DNA of 64,000 bases from Pseudomonadota bacterium (GCA_027621405.1 JAQCBT010000008.1:62001-126000), one strand, 5' to 3'; positions 1 through 9,378 are shown, counted from the stretch's first letter. Program-made: numbers and translations. Notes: generated from the sequence alone by a model not told the origin.

Positions 1-506
1 ATCGCACTGCCGGCGGCAAATATGGTGGGGCCATCGATCAACCCCTGGTTAATGGCATCACGCAATGCATAGATCGCTTCCGGTTCCGAACCCAGGTCGC
101 GCACCGTCGTAAAACCAGCCCGCAGGGTAATTCCCGCATAGTAGGCACCGCGAAGCGCCTCCATGGAAGTGGTCACCGTGAGCGCATCCATGCGGCTGTT
201 GGGACTGATTTCACCCGTAAGATGGACATGCATGTCCACAAGGCCGGGCAGGACGAAGCTGTCTCGCAAATTAACGATCTGCGCCCCGTCAAAGCCGGAA
301 CCATCGATATATCCATCCCGTACCGATTCAATCACACCATTACGCACGACTATCGACTGTTGCGTCTCAGGCGCTTCACCCGGAATCGCCAGCAATGTAC
401 CGGCCTGAATGATCAGCACATCGTCATTCTGTGCGGTTGCAAGAGCAGCAAAACTCAAAACGAAAAAAACTATCGCAACTCTATCTAGCAGACGTCCATG
501 GTTCAC
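1..506 (-). CDS. Secreted amidohydrolase, N-terminal part (cut by window edge)
   Basis: About 168 N-terminal residues are present; the remainder lies left of the window. I chose a GTG start at 506 because it follows a GGAGA ribosome site and gives a clear signal peptide (hydrophobic core ending ALATAQ near residue 26); the ATG at 499 is in another frame and stops at once. After the signal come the usual features of metal-dependent hydrolases: the small beta-sandwich strands (AGTLLAIPGE, SIVVRNGVIE), the HVH metal ligands at residues 93-95 within GLVDMHVHLTG, and the strand TTVRDLGS. This fits the imidazolonepropionase-like / Xaa-Pro dipeptidase-type amidohydrolases of the periplasm. The substrate cannot be told from this part. 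Confidence 0.85.
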   Translation of the reverse strand, partial: MNHGRLLDRVAIVFFVLSFAALATAQNDDVLIIQAGTLLAIPGEAPETQQSIVVRNGVIESVRDGYIDGSGFDGAQIVNLRDSFVLPGLVDMHVHLTGEISPNSRMDALTVTTSMEALRGAYYAGITLRAGFTTVRDLGSEPEAIYALRDAINQGLIDGPTIFAAGSA

Positions 507-547
507 GTGATTTCTCCGGAATCCAGTATTGAATCAGGGTTAAGCGA

Positions 548-1123
548 CTACTGGTCCCTTGGTGGCGGCGGAGTCCAGTCGCATCCCTCACAATTGGGGT
601 CGACATTATTCTGGCCCATCACTTCGAAGATGAAATCGCGCCATACTTCATTGGGCTGCCATACCGTGTTCATGTCGGCCTTGGCTTCTGCGACCGGCAC
701 GTCCTCATATAACACTCGATAGAGGAAACTAAAGGCTGTGGCGCGGGCATTGACCTGGCAATGCAGCAGAGTCTTCTTGTCGGTATTGCGCCGCATGGAG
801 TCGGCAAAGGCGTAGAAATCATCTGGCAGGGGGTTGGAGAAATCCACTGGCACCTGCATGTATTCCATGCCCAGGCGCTTTACGATCTGATCCTCATCGG
901 GCAGCGCATTCTGGTTGTTGGTGAAGGCTATGTAGACGACACGTTCGAAACCGGCGTCTGCTATGGCCTGCAGCTGCTCTTCGGTGGGCTGGCCGGAGCT
1001 GGCGAAGGTGGCGCTGTACTGGCGGAAATTGGTGATTTCCGTCAGGTTCGCAGGCGGTTCTTCAACGGCCAGCACGGTGCTCGAAAACAACGCCACAAGC
1101 AGGGTTATTACTTTGTTCTTCAT
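548..1123 (-). CDS. Secreted PTP-like phosphatase (DUF442-type)
   Basis: A 191-residue protein starting at the ATG at 1123, chosen because it begins a typical Sec signal (MKNKVITLLVALFSSTVLA) and has a GAGG ribosome site; a longer upstream reading adds an unlikely leader. The mature part has the core of the dual-specificity/tyrosine phosphatase fold: the strand FERVVYIAF, the acidic loop VPVDFSNPLPDD, and the P-loop HCQVNAR at residues 121-127 with the nucleophilic Cys and Arg six apart. This matches the beta-lactamase-hydrolase-like (DUF442) branch. The C-terminus carries two Cys and a proline stretch. It lies downstream of the amidohydrolase's start region in the same direction but is probably its own unit. 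The substrate is unknown. Confidence 0.75.
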   Translation of the reverse strand: MKNKVITLLVALFSSTVLAVEEPPANLTEITNFRQYSATFASSGQPTEEQLQAIADAGFERVVYIAFTNNQNALPDEDQIVKRLGMEYMQVPVDFSNPLPDDFYAFADSMRRNTDKKTLLHCQVNARATAFSFLYRVLYEDVPVAEAKADMNTVWQPNEVWRDFIFEVMGQNNVDPNCEGCDWTPPPPRDQ

Positions 1124-1199
1124 GCTTACCTCAATCAGGGTCTGGTTATCGGTGGCCCTACTATAACAGCTTGTTCCTGCCCTCAACCATCCAGAAAAG

Positions 1200-1218
1200 C
1201 TGCGGCACAGTGCCGCAG
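1200..1218. promoter_or_regulatory. 19-bp perfect palindrome upstream of the metal exporter
   Basis: Arms CTGCGGCAC and GTGCCGCAG surround a single central base. It lies in the divergent intergenic region, about 70 bases before the exporter's ATG; a TATAAG -10-like element sits at 1274-1279. It could be an operator for a metal-sensing repressor or simply a stem-loop. No protein evidence is available. Confidence 0.35.
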
Positions 1219-1287
1219 AATCAGATTAGAGGCAGAGGGCTGCTGAACGTGGATTTAGCAAAGTCTGGCATGCTATAAGCTATTTCC

Positions 1288-2241
1288 ATGAAAGAAGAAA
1301 TCCTCGACCGCTGGCGACATTCCCACAGCTTCGGACAGGACCGGAAACGCCCCGGGGAAATCCGCACCCTCGTGGTGATTGTGATTACTGCCTCCATGAT
1401 GGTTGTGGAGATAGTGGCCGGCATTGCCTATGGCTCCATGGCGCTACTCGCAGATGGCCTGCATATGGGCTCCCATGCGGTGGCGCTGGGCATTAACGCC
1501 TTCGCCTACGTGTACGCCCGTCGCCATGCCCATAATGAACGCTATAGCTTCGGTACCGGCAAGGTGAATACCCTGGGGGGCTACACTGGAGCGATCCTGC
1601 TGGCAGTCTTTGCGGCGATGATGGCCTGGGAGAGTATACTGCGGCTGCTGTCTCCGGTAGAGATCGCATTCAACCAGGCAATCTTTGTCGCCACACTGGG
1701 GCTGATCGTGAACGGTGCGTCAGTAGTTATTCTCGGTGAGCACCATACCCAGGATCATGACCATGATCACGAGCATCATCATCTTCATGACCACGATCAC
1801 CACCATGACCACAATCTCAAGTCAGCGTACCTGCATGTGCTGGCGGATGCCCTGACCTCTCTGCTCGCCATCGTGGCCCTGCTTATCGGGAAGTATTTCG
1901 GGGCGGTGTGGATGGATCCACTCATGGGTATCGTCGGTGCCCTGCTCGTCGGTCGCTGGTCAGTGGGGCTCTTGAAATCCACCAGCGCCATCCTGCTGGA
2001 TGAACAGGGAGAGACCGAACTCGAAAACAGCATCCGGGAGGCGATCGAAGTCGATCCGGCTCACCGGGTTGTAGACTTGCACGTGTGGACAGTTGGCCCC
2101 GGCATCTCAGCCGCGATACTCTCAATAGTGAGCCGTTCACCGCAGCAGCCACAATACTTCAAGGCGCTGATTCCAGAGCACTTGCCGCTGCAGCATGTCA
2201 GTGTTGAAGTGCAAGAATATGAAGAATCTGCATCGAATTAG
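1288..2241 (+). CDS. dmeF: CDF-family Co/Ni(Zn) efflux transporter, DmeF type
   Basis: A 317-residue inner-membrane cation diffusion facilitator exporting divalent metals in exchange for protons. Six membrane segments are visible. The metal site is in ADGLHMGSH (Asp56, His59/63) and in HVLADAL (His183, Asp187). A cytoplasmic loop at residues 152-175 is almost entirely His and Asp, a hallmark of metal-binding loops in this family. The N-terminal HSHSFGQD and the GSMALLADGLHM block resemble DmeF (Co/Ni efflux) more than ZitB. The C-terminal domain (VVDLHVWTVGPG) is the usual CDF cytoplasmic domain. It is a single gene, with a palindrome at 1200-1218 as possible control site. Metal specificity (Co/Ni against Zn) is inferred. 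Confidence 0.85.
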   Translation: MKEEILDRWRHSHSFGQDRKRPGEIRTLVVIVITASMMVVEIVAGIAYGSMALLADGLHMGSHAVALGINAFAYVYARRHAHNERYSFGTGKVNTLGGYTGAILLAVFAAMMAWESILRLLSPVEIAFNQAIFVATLGLIVNGASVVILGEHHTQDHDHDHEHHHLHDHDHHHDHNLKSAYLHVLADALTSLLAIVALLIGKYFGAVWMDPLMGIVGALLVGRWSVGLLKSTSAILLDEQGETELENSIREAIEVDPAHRVVDLHVWTVGPGISAAILSIVSRSPQQPQYFKALIPEHLPLQHVSVEVQEYEESASN

Positions 2242-2361
2242 CCCTTACCAGGCATCGACAGTGCAGAGAATCCGATAGTTAGAGACTCATGCAGAGACTG
2301 ACGGTCAATCGCTGCCATCCAAATCGGTAGTCGCTACTGCCAGATTCTCCGGATCCGACGC

Positions 2362-3825
2362 TCAGCCTCCCCACTTGAGGAAATTCAGGAATTCACGGCG
2401 ATTCTTCGGCCCGTAGGTCAGGAAATTCGGTTGCGGGTTTTCCTGGTAGGCCAGCTTCTCAGTGGCCACTATATCGTTGCTGGTGAGTGCCCTTACCTCC
2501 GACTCTGCGATGCCATAGGGCACAGTCGCATTGAGACCGAAAACCTTACGTCGAATCTCCGGCGTTATGGCTGGATAGCCAAAGCGTTCCTGGAACTCGT
2601 CAGAGATCTGGAAGGTACGGAAGGCCTGGATCTGGTCCTGGGGCGATCCATACCAGATGGAATCAGTTCCCCATAACACATTGTCTTCGCCGCAATAGCG
2701 TAGCAACTTGCCCAGGGCATGGGCGGCATTGTCCGGATCACGCATCAGAAAGCGCCACGTGCTCCCCAATTCCGCGTAGACATTGGAGTTGGGCGCAATT
2801 TCATTATCTACAAGGGACTGGATCAGGGTATCCACACCGTCACGCCCGGCCCCGTCAACGAAGGCCAGTTCCTGGTTTCCCGCCACGAAGCCTGAGTGAT
2901 AGATCAGGAAATTCATGTCCGGATAGTCCTTCGCCACCACCCCGATATCTGAACACTGACTGTGTTCGTAGGACTGGGGACCAAATGGCAGACCTTTATG
3001 CACACAAATATTACGCACACCCAGGCGCCGCGCCCGCTCAATCATGGCTCGACCCACATCATCGCTGAGGAAGAAGCCAACACCCCCGGGACCATACTGG
3101 GTATAGGTCTTGAAGGCAGAGATGTCCCAGTTCGCAGCCAGTTCGTCCATGGCTTCGAGGTCACCATCCTGATTGGGATTGACCCGCCCATGAATCATCA
3201 GGCGTTTGCTGCCTTCCAACTCCGCCACGATGCGCCGCGTTTCATCAGCATCTTCAATGGTGACCGGCTCGGTCTCCCGGGTGGATGGCACAAAAGACAA
3301 CACCATTATGTCAGTATCACTGTCGAGGAATATGTCCTTGATGAATTCGCTCTGGCCAAGGCAATCCAGATAACCGCGATCACCCCCGCTGTTACCAGCT
3401 TCGCAGGAAGCCTTTTCCATTCCGGCATAGGGACGCGCATCGGGCGGGATGCGACTTAACCAGTCGCCTTCAGGGTTCACATAATGACCCTGCACATCGA
3501 ATATGAACTCCCCGCCACCCACTTCGGCATAGGCAGAGTCTTCATCCAGCGCGCTCTCGTCACTTACGTCAAAATAGCCACCGCGACGGTTGTGATAGGC
3601 ATTGGCAGCGTTAATGGACAGCAGAGTACTGGCCGCCCCGCAACTGGAAACCAGGAACTGTCGGCGACTCTGGCCCTTGCGTCGAGCTAACTCCGTCGCT
3701 TTCTCATGGGCAAGAGCATTTCCCCTTTCATTGACTTCATCGATGGGGATCGGCTCGTACTCACCGTTGGAAGTACTGTCTATCTTGATCGGTAATCGAG
3801 TGCCTTCAGGATCGTACTTGTGCAT
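2362..3825 (-). CDS. Tat-exported amidohydrolase (amidohydrolase_2 family)
   Basis: A 487-residue protein with an AGAGGG ribosome site before the ATG at 3825. A long polar N-terminus precedes a twin-arginine signal (SRRQFLVSS, residues 53-61), so the folded enzyme is likely exported by Tat. The rest resembles the amidohydrolase-2 TIM-barrel group: an N-terminal strand FIFDVQGHYVNP, the metal/active-site segments NICVHKGLPFGP and NFLIYHSGFV, and a late VLWGTDSIWYG motif containing the catalytic Asp. The usual HxH at the first strand is replaced by QGHYV, so the metal site may be mononuclear. The substrate is unknown; no partner genes are evident. Confidence 0.75.
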   Translation of the reverse strand: MHKYDPEGTRLPIKIDSTSNGEYEPIPIDEVNERGNALAHEKATELARRKGQSRRQFLVSSCGAASTLLSINAANAYHNRRGGYFDVSDESALDEDSAYAEVGGGEFIFDVQGHYVNPEGDWLSRIPPDARPYAGMEKASCEAGNSGGDRGYLDCLGQSEFIKDIFLDSDTDIMVLSFVPSTRETEPVTIEDADETRRIVAELEGSKRLMIHGRVNPNQDGDLEAMDELAANWDISAFKTYTQYGPGGVGFFLSDDVGRAMIERARRLGVRNICVHKGLPFGPQSYEHSQCSDIGVVAKDYPDMNFLIYHSGFVAGNQELAFVDGAGRDGVDTLIQSLVDNEIAPNSNVYAELGSTWRFLMRDPDNAAHALGKLLRYCGEDNVLWGTDSIWYGSPQDQIQAFRTFQISDEFQERFGYPAITPEIRRKVFGLNATVPYGIAESEVRALTSNDIVATEKLAYQENPQPNFLTYGPKNRREFLNFLKWGG

Positions 3826-3914
3826 GGGAATACCCTCTTCTGTTGACCGGATTAATCAAACCCAGGCATAAAACACATCAGCGGACTTCGTCGTAACGAT
3901 TTTTTGAATTTCGA

Positions 3915-6359
3915 TCAGTTGTCCGGCCGCAGTTCCAGTCTTTCGAACAGCACCGACTCAATCTTGTCGCGAGAATAGAAAGCAGGAAACACCTGATCAT
4001 TGGCCCACAGCTCAAACAGATTCGCGTACAGAGGGTGATCGGGATCGCCTACCTGTCCGGGAGTGTTCATGCCCAGGGTGTTATCCCAGTCCCGTGTGTC
4101 CACGAAAATTCTGAATGAGGCACCCGAAGTCTGGTTATCGCCACTACCAGTATTACCCAGGGTAAAGCCGTTACCGCCGCGTGGAAGTGGCCCAATATCG
4201 AGCCTTGCCCGGGTCTCTTCATCGACAGCCGCGCTCAGTGGGTGACGAATCAAGGCATGCTTGTATTCCGCCTGGCCATAGACCCAGTTCTGCATATTGG
4301 GCCCAAGTTTCTCGCGCAGGTCGGCAACTCCTTCCGCCAGTGTGGAGAGCAGGAACTGGTTGCGGCCGGCAATGGGATCTGCACCAAAATCCCCATCGGG
4401 CGCTAACAACATGTCTATGGTGGTTTTCATACTCATCGACAAGTGCGGTTGTGCCGATTCCGGCACCTTGAGCAACTCGATGTTATCCAGTAGCCGCCGT
4501 TCGAAAGCCACGTAGATGCCAGCCTCGATAGAATCCTTGTCGAGAACGAAATCCCAGTTCATCAGCATCTGCCGCGCCTGTTCCACCTGTTCGTCATTGG
4601 CCCGAAGGTCCCTGAAGAAAGGCACCAGGGAGCGTGCCGGAATAGAGAGGTAGTCATGCTGCAGGGCGATCATGTCTGTCATGCTGAACTTGCGTCCCGA
4701 GCCCAGCACTTCACTGCCTCTTGCCCAGCGATAGGGATCGGTCCAGGTGAAACCGATAGCGTCGAGGTACTCATAGTCCGGTGGCGTGTAGTTGCTGTTG
4801 GAAGTCTCCACGAAACCGCGAGCCGGATTAAACTCGTTTGGCTTGGCCTTGATTGGCAGGTAGCCATCCCATTCGAATCGACCATCACCCGGTACCGGCA
4901 CCATGCCGCTGAAATTGCGTCGAATAGGTGCGATACCCACAGCCTGCCAACCGATATTGCCCTTGCGATCGGCCCAGATCATGTTTTCACCGGGAATATT
5001 GCTGAAGTTGGATGCTTCCCTGAATTCTTCCCAGTTGCTTGCCTGGTCCATACGAAGCGATGCCAGATAGGGAGCACCGCCGAACTCCATCCAGGCTGGG
5101 CGCAGTGCATAGGCAAGGTTCTTGGCGCGATCCTCGAAGGCGACCGGACCGTGCCGGGTGTATTTTAACTCTACAGTAACGGACGATTGTCCTTTTACTT
5201 CGATGGTTTCCTCAATGATGGACATGGGCTCCCAACGGCCGTTATAGCGATACTCGTTTGGATTAGCCGGGTTGGTCTCATACACATAGAGGTCTTCACC
5301 ATCGGTATTGAAAACCGTTAAACCCCAGGCACCGTATTCGTTGTGCCCGATCGAGATGCCGGGGATTGTGGGTTCACCACCCCCGATCACATTCCAGCCT
5401 GGCCCGACGAGATGCGCCCAGTAACGCAGGGATGGCACGGCCTGCGCTCGGTGTGGGTCATTGACCATCATGGGCCATCCATCCTGGGTATGCTCTCCAC
5501 TGACAACCCAGTTGTTACTGCCAATGTTGTCCAGGTCATGTTCCTTGAGATCAGCCGATTCCGCAGCCAGCACATTCGCCAATTGCCTGAATTGGTCTTC
5601 ATCGTTGCGGGCGCTTGCCAGCACGATATCCTCGGGCAAGAAATCCAGGTCGTTCCGGTAGGCGTTGTACAAGTGCAGTATGTCGTTGCCGAGCAGGGAC
5701 TCGCAGTCGATCAGGGGATCGAGACTGAGATCGGGCTCGTGTGGATGGTAGTACTGCAACTCCTTGACGGCGTCTTCGCCGATTTCACACACAGCGCGGC
5801 CGGTTCGCAATTCCAGGGCGATATTACCCAGCAAACCCTGGTGACGAGAGATCACCACTTCCTCAGTCCAGTGCTTGGGCTGGATTCCCAATAGCTTGAA
5901 CGGCAGTGGCAGTTGATCTGGCTCGTCCAGCGCCTCATCAATATAGGCATTCACGCCATGCACGAAGGCAGAGATGATGTCTACGCCCCGGGGATGATAA
6001 TGATTCAGCTCTTCCGCCATGGCGCCGCGGAACTTGAACAGTCGCGCACCGTGATCTCTCTCAATTGCACGGGGACCCAGTATTTCCGCCGTGGTGCCCG
6101 TCGCTCTGGCCCGCCATAACTCAAACTGGAACAGTCGATCACGCGCAGCACTGTAGCCCTGGGCGAAGAACAGGTCGTGCTCGGTCTCGGCGTAGATATG
6201 GGAGATGCCCCAGCGATCCTTGAGAATCTCCACTGGCAGGTCCAGGCCATCCACAGTAACCCGCTCTGAAGTCTGCGCCGAGAGTCCGCTACAGAGTAGC
6301 GCTGGTATGAGTAAGACAATGATTCTTATAGAATTTTTATTGACGTGAAGACTTGCCAT
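3915..6359 (-). CDS. Penicillin acylase family N-terminal-nucleophile amidase
   Basis: An 814-residue precursor with a Sec signal (hydrophobic core IIVLLIPALLCSGLSA) and an AAGGGG ribosome site. Penicillin acylases are cut after a Gly to free a catalytic Ser; here the site is IG|SNNWVVSG, giving Ser281 as the nucleophile and an alpha chain of about 250 residues. Other family marks are FAQGYSAARDRLFQFELWR near the start, MMVNDPHR, GISIGHNEYGAWGLT (oxyanion region) and a late GNTGSGDNQTSGASFRI. The family hydrolyses amides such as penicillins, acyl-homoserine lactones and other N-acyl compounds in the periplasm. Substrate choice cannot be inferred from the sequence. Confidence 0.88.
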   Translation of the reverse strand: MASLHVNKNSIRIIVLLIPALLCSGLSAQTSERVTVDGLDLPVEILKDRWGISHIYAETEHDLFFAQGYSAARDRLFQFELWRARATGTTAEILGPRAIERDHGARLFKFRGAMAEELNHYHPRGVDIISAFVHGVNAYIDEALDEPDQLPLPFKLLGIQPKHWTEEVVISRHQGLLGNIALELRTGRAVCEIGEDAVKELQYYHPHEPDLSLDPLIDCESLLGNDILHLYNAYRNDLDFLPEDIVLASARNDEDQFRQLANVLAAESADLKEHDLDNIGSNNWVVSGEHTQDGWPMMVNDPHRAQAVPSLRYWAHLVGPGWNVIGGGEPTIPGISIGHNEYGAWGLTVFNTDGEDLYVYETNPANPNEYRYNGRWEPMSIIEETIEVKGQSSVTVELKYTRHGPVAFEDRAKNLAYALRPAWMEFGGAPYLASLRMDQASNWEEFREASNFSNIPGENMIWADRKGNIGWQAVGIAPIRRNFSGMVPVPGDGRFEWDGYLPIKAKPNEFNPARGFVETSNSNYTPPDYEYLDAIGFTWTDPYRWARGSEVLGSGRKFSMTDMIALQHDYLSIPARSLVPFFRDLRANDEQVEQARQMLMNWDFVLDKDSIEAGIYVAFERRLLDNIELLKVPESAQPHLSMSMKTTIDMLLAPDGDFGADPIAGRNQFLLSTLAEGVADLREKLGPNMQNWVYGQAEYKHALIRHPLSAAVDEETRARLDIGPLPRGGNGFTLGNTGSGDNQTSGASFRIFVDTRDWDNTLGMNTPGQVGDPDHPLYANLFELWANDQVFPAFYSRDKIESVLFERLELRPDN

Positions 6360-6439
6360 GCCCGAACCCCTTGTTCTTCTGTTTTATCCACTATAACCCA
6401 GCTATTGGCGGTGCTGTAGCCGATTTCAGGAGAGTTTGC

Positions 6440-6838
6440 TCAGCCCGCCAGTTCCGTCAGCAGTTGCAGCGCTAATTCAGCACGCTGTGCGGGTACGAAG
6501 ACATGGTCATGGTAGTGGGCGGCAATAACATTGGCCGGGATTCCATGGGCAGCCAGCTTGCCGGCAACAGCAGCTGTCAGGCCAACCGCATCGAGACTGG
6601 AATGCACGGTAAGGGTAATACCTCGAAACACGGAATCGTAGGACAGCCCGGCCTGGTCTGCCTGCTGCTGCAGCAACAGCAGGCTCAGGCCTTCATCTTC
6701 CCGATATGTCGCCAGTGGTGTCAGGGCATCCGGAATCGGGCCAGCGCTCTCGTCTATCGTGCAGAACACATAGTAGCCGCCCAGCAACCGGGGCTGTAAA
6801 AGCGCGAGGAGTTTCTCAAGATCAGTTTCACCGGACAC
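6440..6838 (-). CDS. ACT-domain protein (DUF2241/COG3602 type)
   Basis: A 132-residue cytoplasmic protein starting with GTG at 6838 after an AGGG site. It has two ACT-like halves: residues 18-60 (GGYYVFCTIDE, then LATYREDEGLSLLL) and residues 68-130 (FRGITLTVHSSLDAVGLTAAVAGKLAAHGIPANVIAAHYHDHVFVP). ACT domains bind small ligands, usually amino acids. Free-standing pairs of this type occur in many proteobacteria with no settled role. It lies between the acylase and the MBL hydrolase in the same direction, with gaps of about 80 bases. Confidence 0.75.
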   Translation of the reverse strand: MSGETDLEKLLALLQPRLLGGYYVFCTIDESAGPIPDALTPLATYREDEGLSLLLLQQQADQAGLSYDSVFRGITLTVHSSLDAVGLTAAVAGKLAAHGIPANVIAAHYHDHVFVPAQRAELALQLLTELAG

Positions 6839-6918
6839 AATTAAAAACCCTGCTCTGTGTTTACTGGTATTTGGCGTCGAAATACCAGATCAAACCGCGG
6901 ATGAGTGTATTGCGCGAG

Positions 6919-7773
6919 CTATTCCAGTTCCGCCGCGATTTCTGCATAGAAACCCGGAATGCTGCGACTCATGAAGAGCCCATTCTCAGCCTGGGTCCAG
7001 CTCAGGGAAGCATCCCGGATCGCGTCAGCGGCATCTTCGGCGCGTAAGCCATCTCGAATAAGGTCGGCCATGCGCTGCCGAACCGCTTCCATCTGGTTGC
7101 GAAAATTGATGACGAAACGCCTGTCCATCACCGGGCCGTGGCCGGGAATTGCTGTATCGAAATCCAGTTTCAGGATCCCGTTGACGGTGTCCACCCAGCC
7201 CTTGCTGCTGCCACCGTTGGCATAGTCGATGAAGGGCGCCGTGGTATGCAACAGGTCGCCACCGTGAATGGTGTTGAGATCGGGAAAATAGACCACCGCG
7301 TCCCCGTTGGTATGCCCCGTACCCAAATGAAAGGCCTGCACCTCAACGCCGCCGAGGAAAACCGCCGTCTCATCCATGAAGATGATCCTGGGCGCCCCGT
7401 CCTGGTTATTACGAATGATGTTGTCCCGCGCATTCTTGTGGGCTATCACCTCTGCAGTCTGCAGGAAGCTGGCATTGCTGCCACTATGATCGCCATGGTG
7501 ATGGGTGTTGATCACATACTTCACCGGCAATGCTGTTACCGAGGCAACCAGTGACTGAATCTCCTCGAAATCCTCCGGGAACTTGTCGTCGATGAGTATT
7601 ACTCCATCGGCGGTAAGCCGCACACCGATATTTCCTCCCGGACCAGTAATTACATGCAGGCCGTCTTTAACTTCTTCGATCGACAGCCGGCCCTGCCCAC
7701 TGACCGAGCCTGCCATAAGCAAGCAAGACAGGGCGATTAATAATCCACTTACGGAATTTTTCAATGATGTCAT
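6919..7773 (-). CDS. Secreted MBL-fold metallo-hydrolase
   Basis: A 284-residue protein from the ATG at 7773, picked because GAGGAG sits six bases upstream; an in-frame ATG at 7779 and a longer start at 7803 are alternatives. It carries a Sec signal (LLIALSCLLMAGSVSGQ). The metallo-beta-lactamase core is clear: HHHGDH at residues 91-96, a later AFHLGTGHTNGDAVVYFP, THGGDLLH-type segment (IHGGDLLH) and AIPGHGPVMD, which supply the His/Asp ligands of a binuclear zinc site. It resembles periplasmic MBL hydrolases (quinoprotein relay or SoxH-like groups). The substrate is not known. Confidence 0.85.
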   Translation of the reverse strand: MTSLKNSVSGLLIALSCLLMAGSVSGQGRLSIEEVKDGLHVITGPGGNIGVRLTADGVILIDDKFPEDFEEIQSLVASVTALPVKYVINTHHHGDHSGSNASFLQTAEVIAHKNARDNIIRNNQDGAPRIIFMDETAVFLGGVEVQAFHLGTGHTNGDAVVYFPDLNTIHGGDLLHTTAPFIDYANGGSSKGWVDTVNGILKLDFDTAIPGHGPVMDRRFVINFRNQMEAVRQRMADLIRDGLRAEDAADAIRDASLSWTQAENGLFMSRSIPGFYAEIAAELE

Positions 7774-7882
7774 GTCCATCTCCTCACAAGCTCTATCGGG
7801 CATCTGATTTGGTCTTGTTGTTTATATCACTGCTATCAGCAACTGCCTTTGCCTAGTCATTAGAACTCCTGCAATGCCCGGT

Positions 7883-8509
7883 TCAGGAAGCAGATTCCTG
7901 CATACGCGCCTGGTTGAGCGCCTGCATTGAAACCAGTGCCGGCCGCTGCAGCAACCTATCCGCATAGGCCTCGAAGCTATCACGCTTCTCCAGGGTGCCA
8001 AACTGAATACCCCAATAGACATGAGAACCGACATAGACGTCGGCTGCAGTAAACTGTTCACCACAGATGAAAGGGCCGTCCTGCAGTGCCAGTTCAAGCG
8101 TATTGACGGTAGTTTCGTAAGTACCAAAGCCAAAGGTTCGACTATTCTCTGCGCTCGGCTGCAGCTTCAGATTGTTCATGGTGATGGCCTGCTCCAGCGG
8201 GCCGGCGGCGAAAAACAGCCAGCGATAATAATCTGCCAGCGCAGGATCTCCGGATTCCGGTTGCAGGTTCTTCTCCGGAAACGCCGCCGCAAGATAGGCG
8301 CAAATAGCCGGGCATTCGGTAACCACCCTGCCCTTGTGAGTAATTGCCGGTACCTTGCCCATCGGATTCACTGCAAGATAGTCTGGCGACTTCATTTCTT
8401 CGCCATACTCAATCCATCGAGTATCGTAGGGTTCGCCCAGTTCTTCCAGCATCCAGTGAGCGATCTGCCCCCTGGACTGGGGATTGCTATACAGAATGAT
8501 GTCGCTCAC
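7883..8509 (-). CDS. Glutathione S-transferase family protein
   Basis: A 208-residue cytosolic protein with a GTG start at 8509 and a strong AAGGAG site seven bases upstream. The N-terminal thioredoxin-like half has IILYSNPQSRGQIAHWMLEELG, with Ser or Tyr as the likely catalytic residue, and the cis-Pro glutathione-binding turn GKVPAITHKG followed by ECPAICAYLA. The C-terminal helical half has FTAADVYVGSHVYWG, the N-capping-box motif of the family. It is a likely conjugation or thiol-redox enzyme. A second family member is at 24683-25303. Confidence 0.9.
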   Translation of the reverse strand: MSDIILYSNPQSRGQIAHWMLEELGEPYDTRWIEYGEEMKSPDYLAVNPMGKVPAITHKGRVVTECPAICAYLAAAFPEKNLQPESGDPALADYYRWLFFAAGPLEQAITMNNLKLQPSAENSRTFGFGTYETTVNTLELALQDGPFICGEQFTAADVYVGSHVYWGIQFGTLEKRDSFEAYADRLLQRPALVSMQALNQARMQESAS

Positions 8510-8651
8510 GGCTTATCTCCTTGGAAGTTTCAGCGGTAGCGGCAAGTCTAACCCACTGGGCAACATCGGGACAGCGAGGCAATTCTAGATGCGCGTGTGC
8601 TTCCGGAACCGATTGAGAGCTAACAATCGGGGCTTGCCTGTCACACAAGCC

Positions 8652-9329
8652 TCAGGACTTCAGTGCCTTCTGGCAATTCGGGCAGATTCCATGACTCACC
8701 GGCGTCTGTTCTGCCACGTATTCATGCAGTGGCTGCCAGCTTTCCTTGCCTGCCTCTTCGGAACGAACACTACGACACCAGGCACACATCGAGAGCACCC
8801 GCTCCAGCGCTTCCAGGTCAGCAACATTGCGCTTTAATTCCAATTGGGTGATCACGGCATCCCGCAATACCTCAAGAATTTCCAGTTGCTTTGCGCTCAG
8901 GGTCCTGGGCTGGGTATCAATAACGCACAAGGTACCGAGGTTAAGACCATCGGCCACAGTCAGTGGCGCACCGGCGTAGAATCGGATTCCGGGCTCGCCG
9001 GTCACCAGTGCGTTCTTCGCGAAGCGGGGATCCTTGCTGGCATCTTCCACCACCATGACCTCGTCGCCCAGGATGGCGTGGGCACAGAAGGCCAATTCCC
9101 GCGGTGTCTCTGTCGCATCGATACCGTGACGCGACTTGAACCATTGCCGATTGCTGTCGACCAGGCTCACCAGGCTGATAGGAGTTTCACAGATGGTGGC
9201 CGCCAGCCGAGTCAGGTCGTCAAACGCCTTCTCTGCTGAGGTATCGAGAATCTTGTAGAGCTGCAGGGCGTGCAGGCGTTGCTTTTCGTTAGCCGGTATT
9301 TCCATTCTTGATCGCCCGTCCAATTTCAT
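8652..9329 (-). CDS. GAF-domain protein with C-terminal CxxC...CxxC module
   Basis: A 225-residue protein. ATG starts exist at 9329 and 9305 (MEIPANEKQR); neither has a strong ribosome site. Residues 10-165 form a GAF domain (RLHALQLYKILDTSAEKAFDDL, ISLVSLVDSNRQWFKSRHGID, FYAGAPLTVADGLNLGTLCVID), of the kind found before GGDEF or kinase modules. Here no output enzyme follows; instead a short segment MCAWCRSVRS...W...HGICPNC holds two Cys pairs that could bind metal. This tail is also seen on PAS, GAF and receiver proteins in other bacteria, where its role is unsettled. A signalling or redox-sensing role is inference. Confidence 0.75.
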   Translation of the reverse strand: MKLDGRSRMEIPANEKQRLHALQLYKILDTSAEKAFDDLTRLAATICETPISLVSLVDSNRQWFKSRHGIDATETPRELAFCAHAILGDEVMVVEDASKDPRFAKNALVTGEPGIRFYAGAPLTVADGLNLGTLCVIDTQPRTLSAKQLEILEVLRDAVITQLELKRNVADLEALERVLSMCAWCRSVRSEEAGKESWQPLHEYVAEQTPVSHGICPNCQKALKS

Positions 9330-9378
9330 TTATGACGGAAAACAGGTAAAGGTTTACTGTGCCGTAACCCGATGGTAA

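Noticed and set aside
1741..1811. CAT/CAC-rich tract as a repeat element
   Set aside because: It encodes the His-rich metal-binding loop of the DmeF-type transporter.
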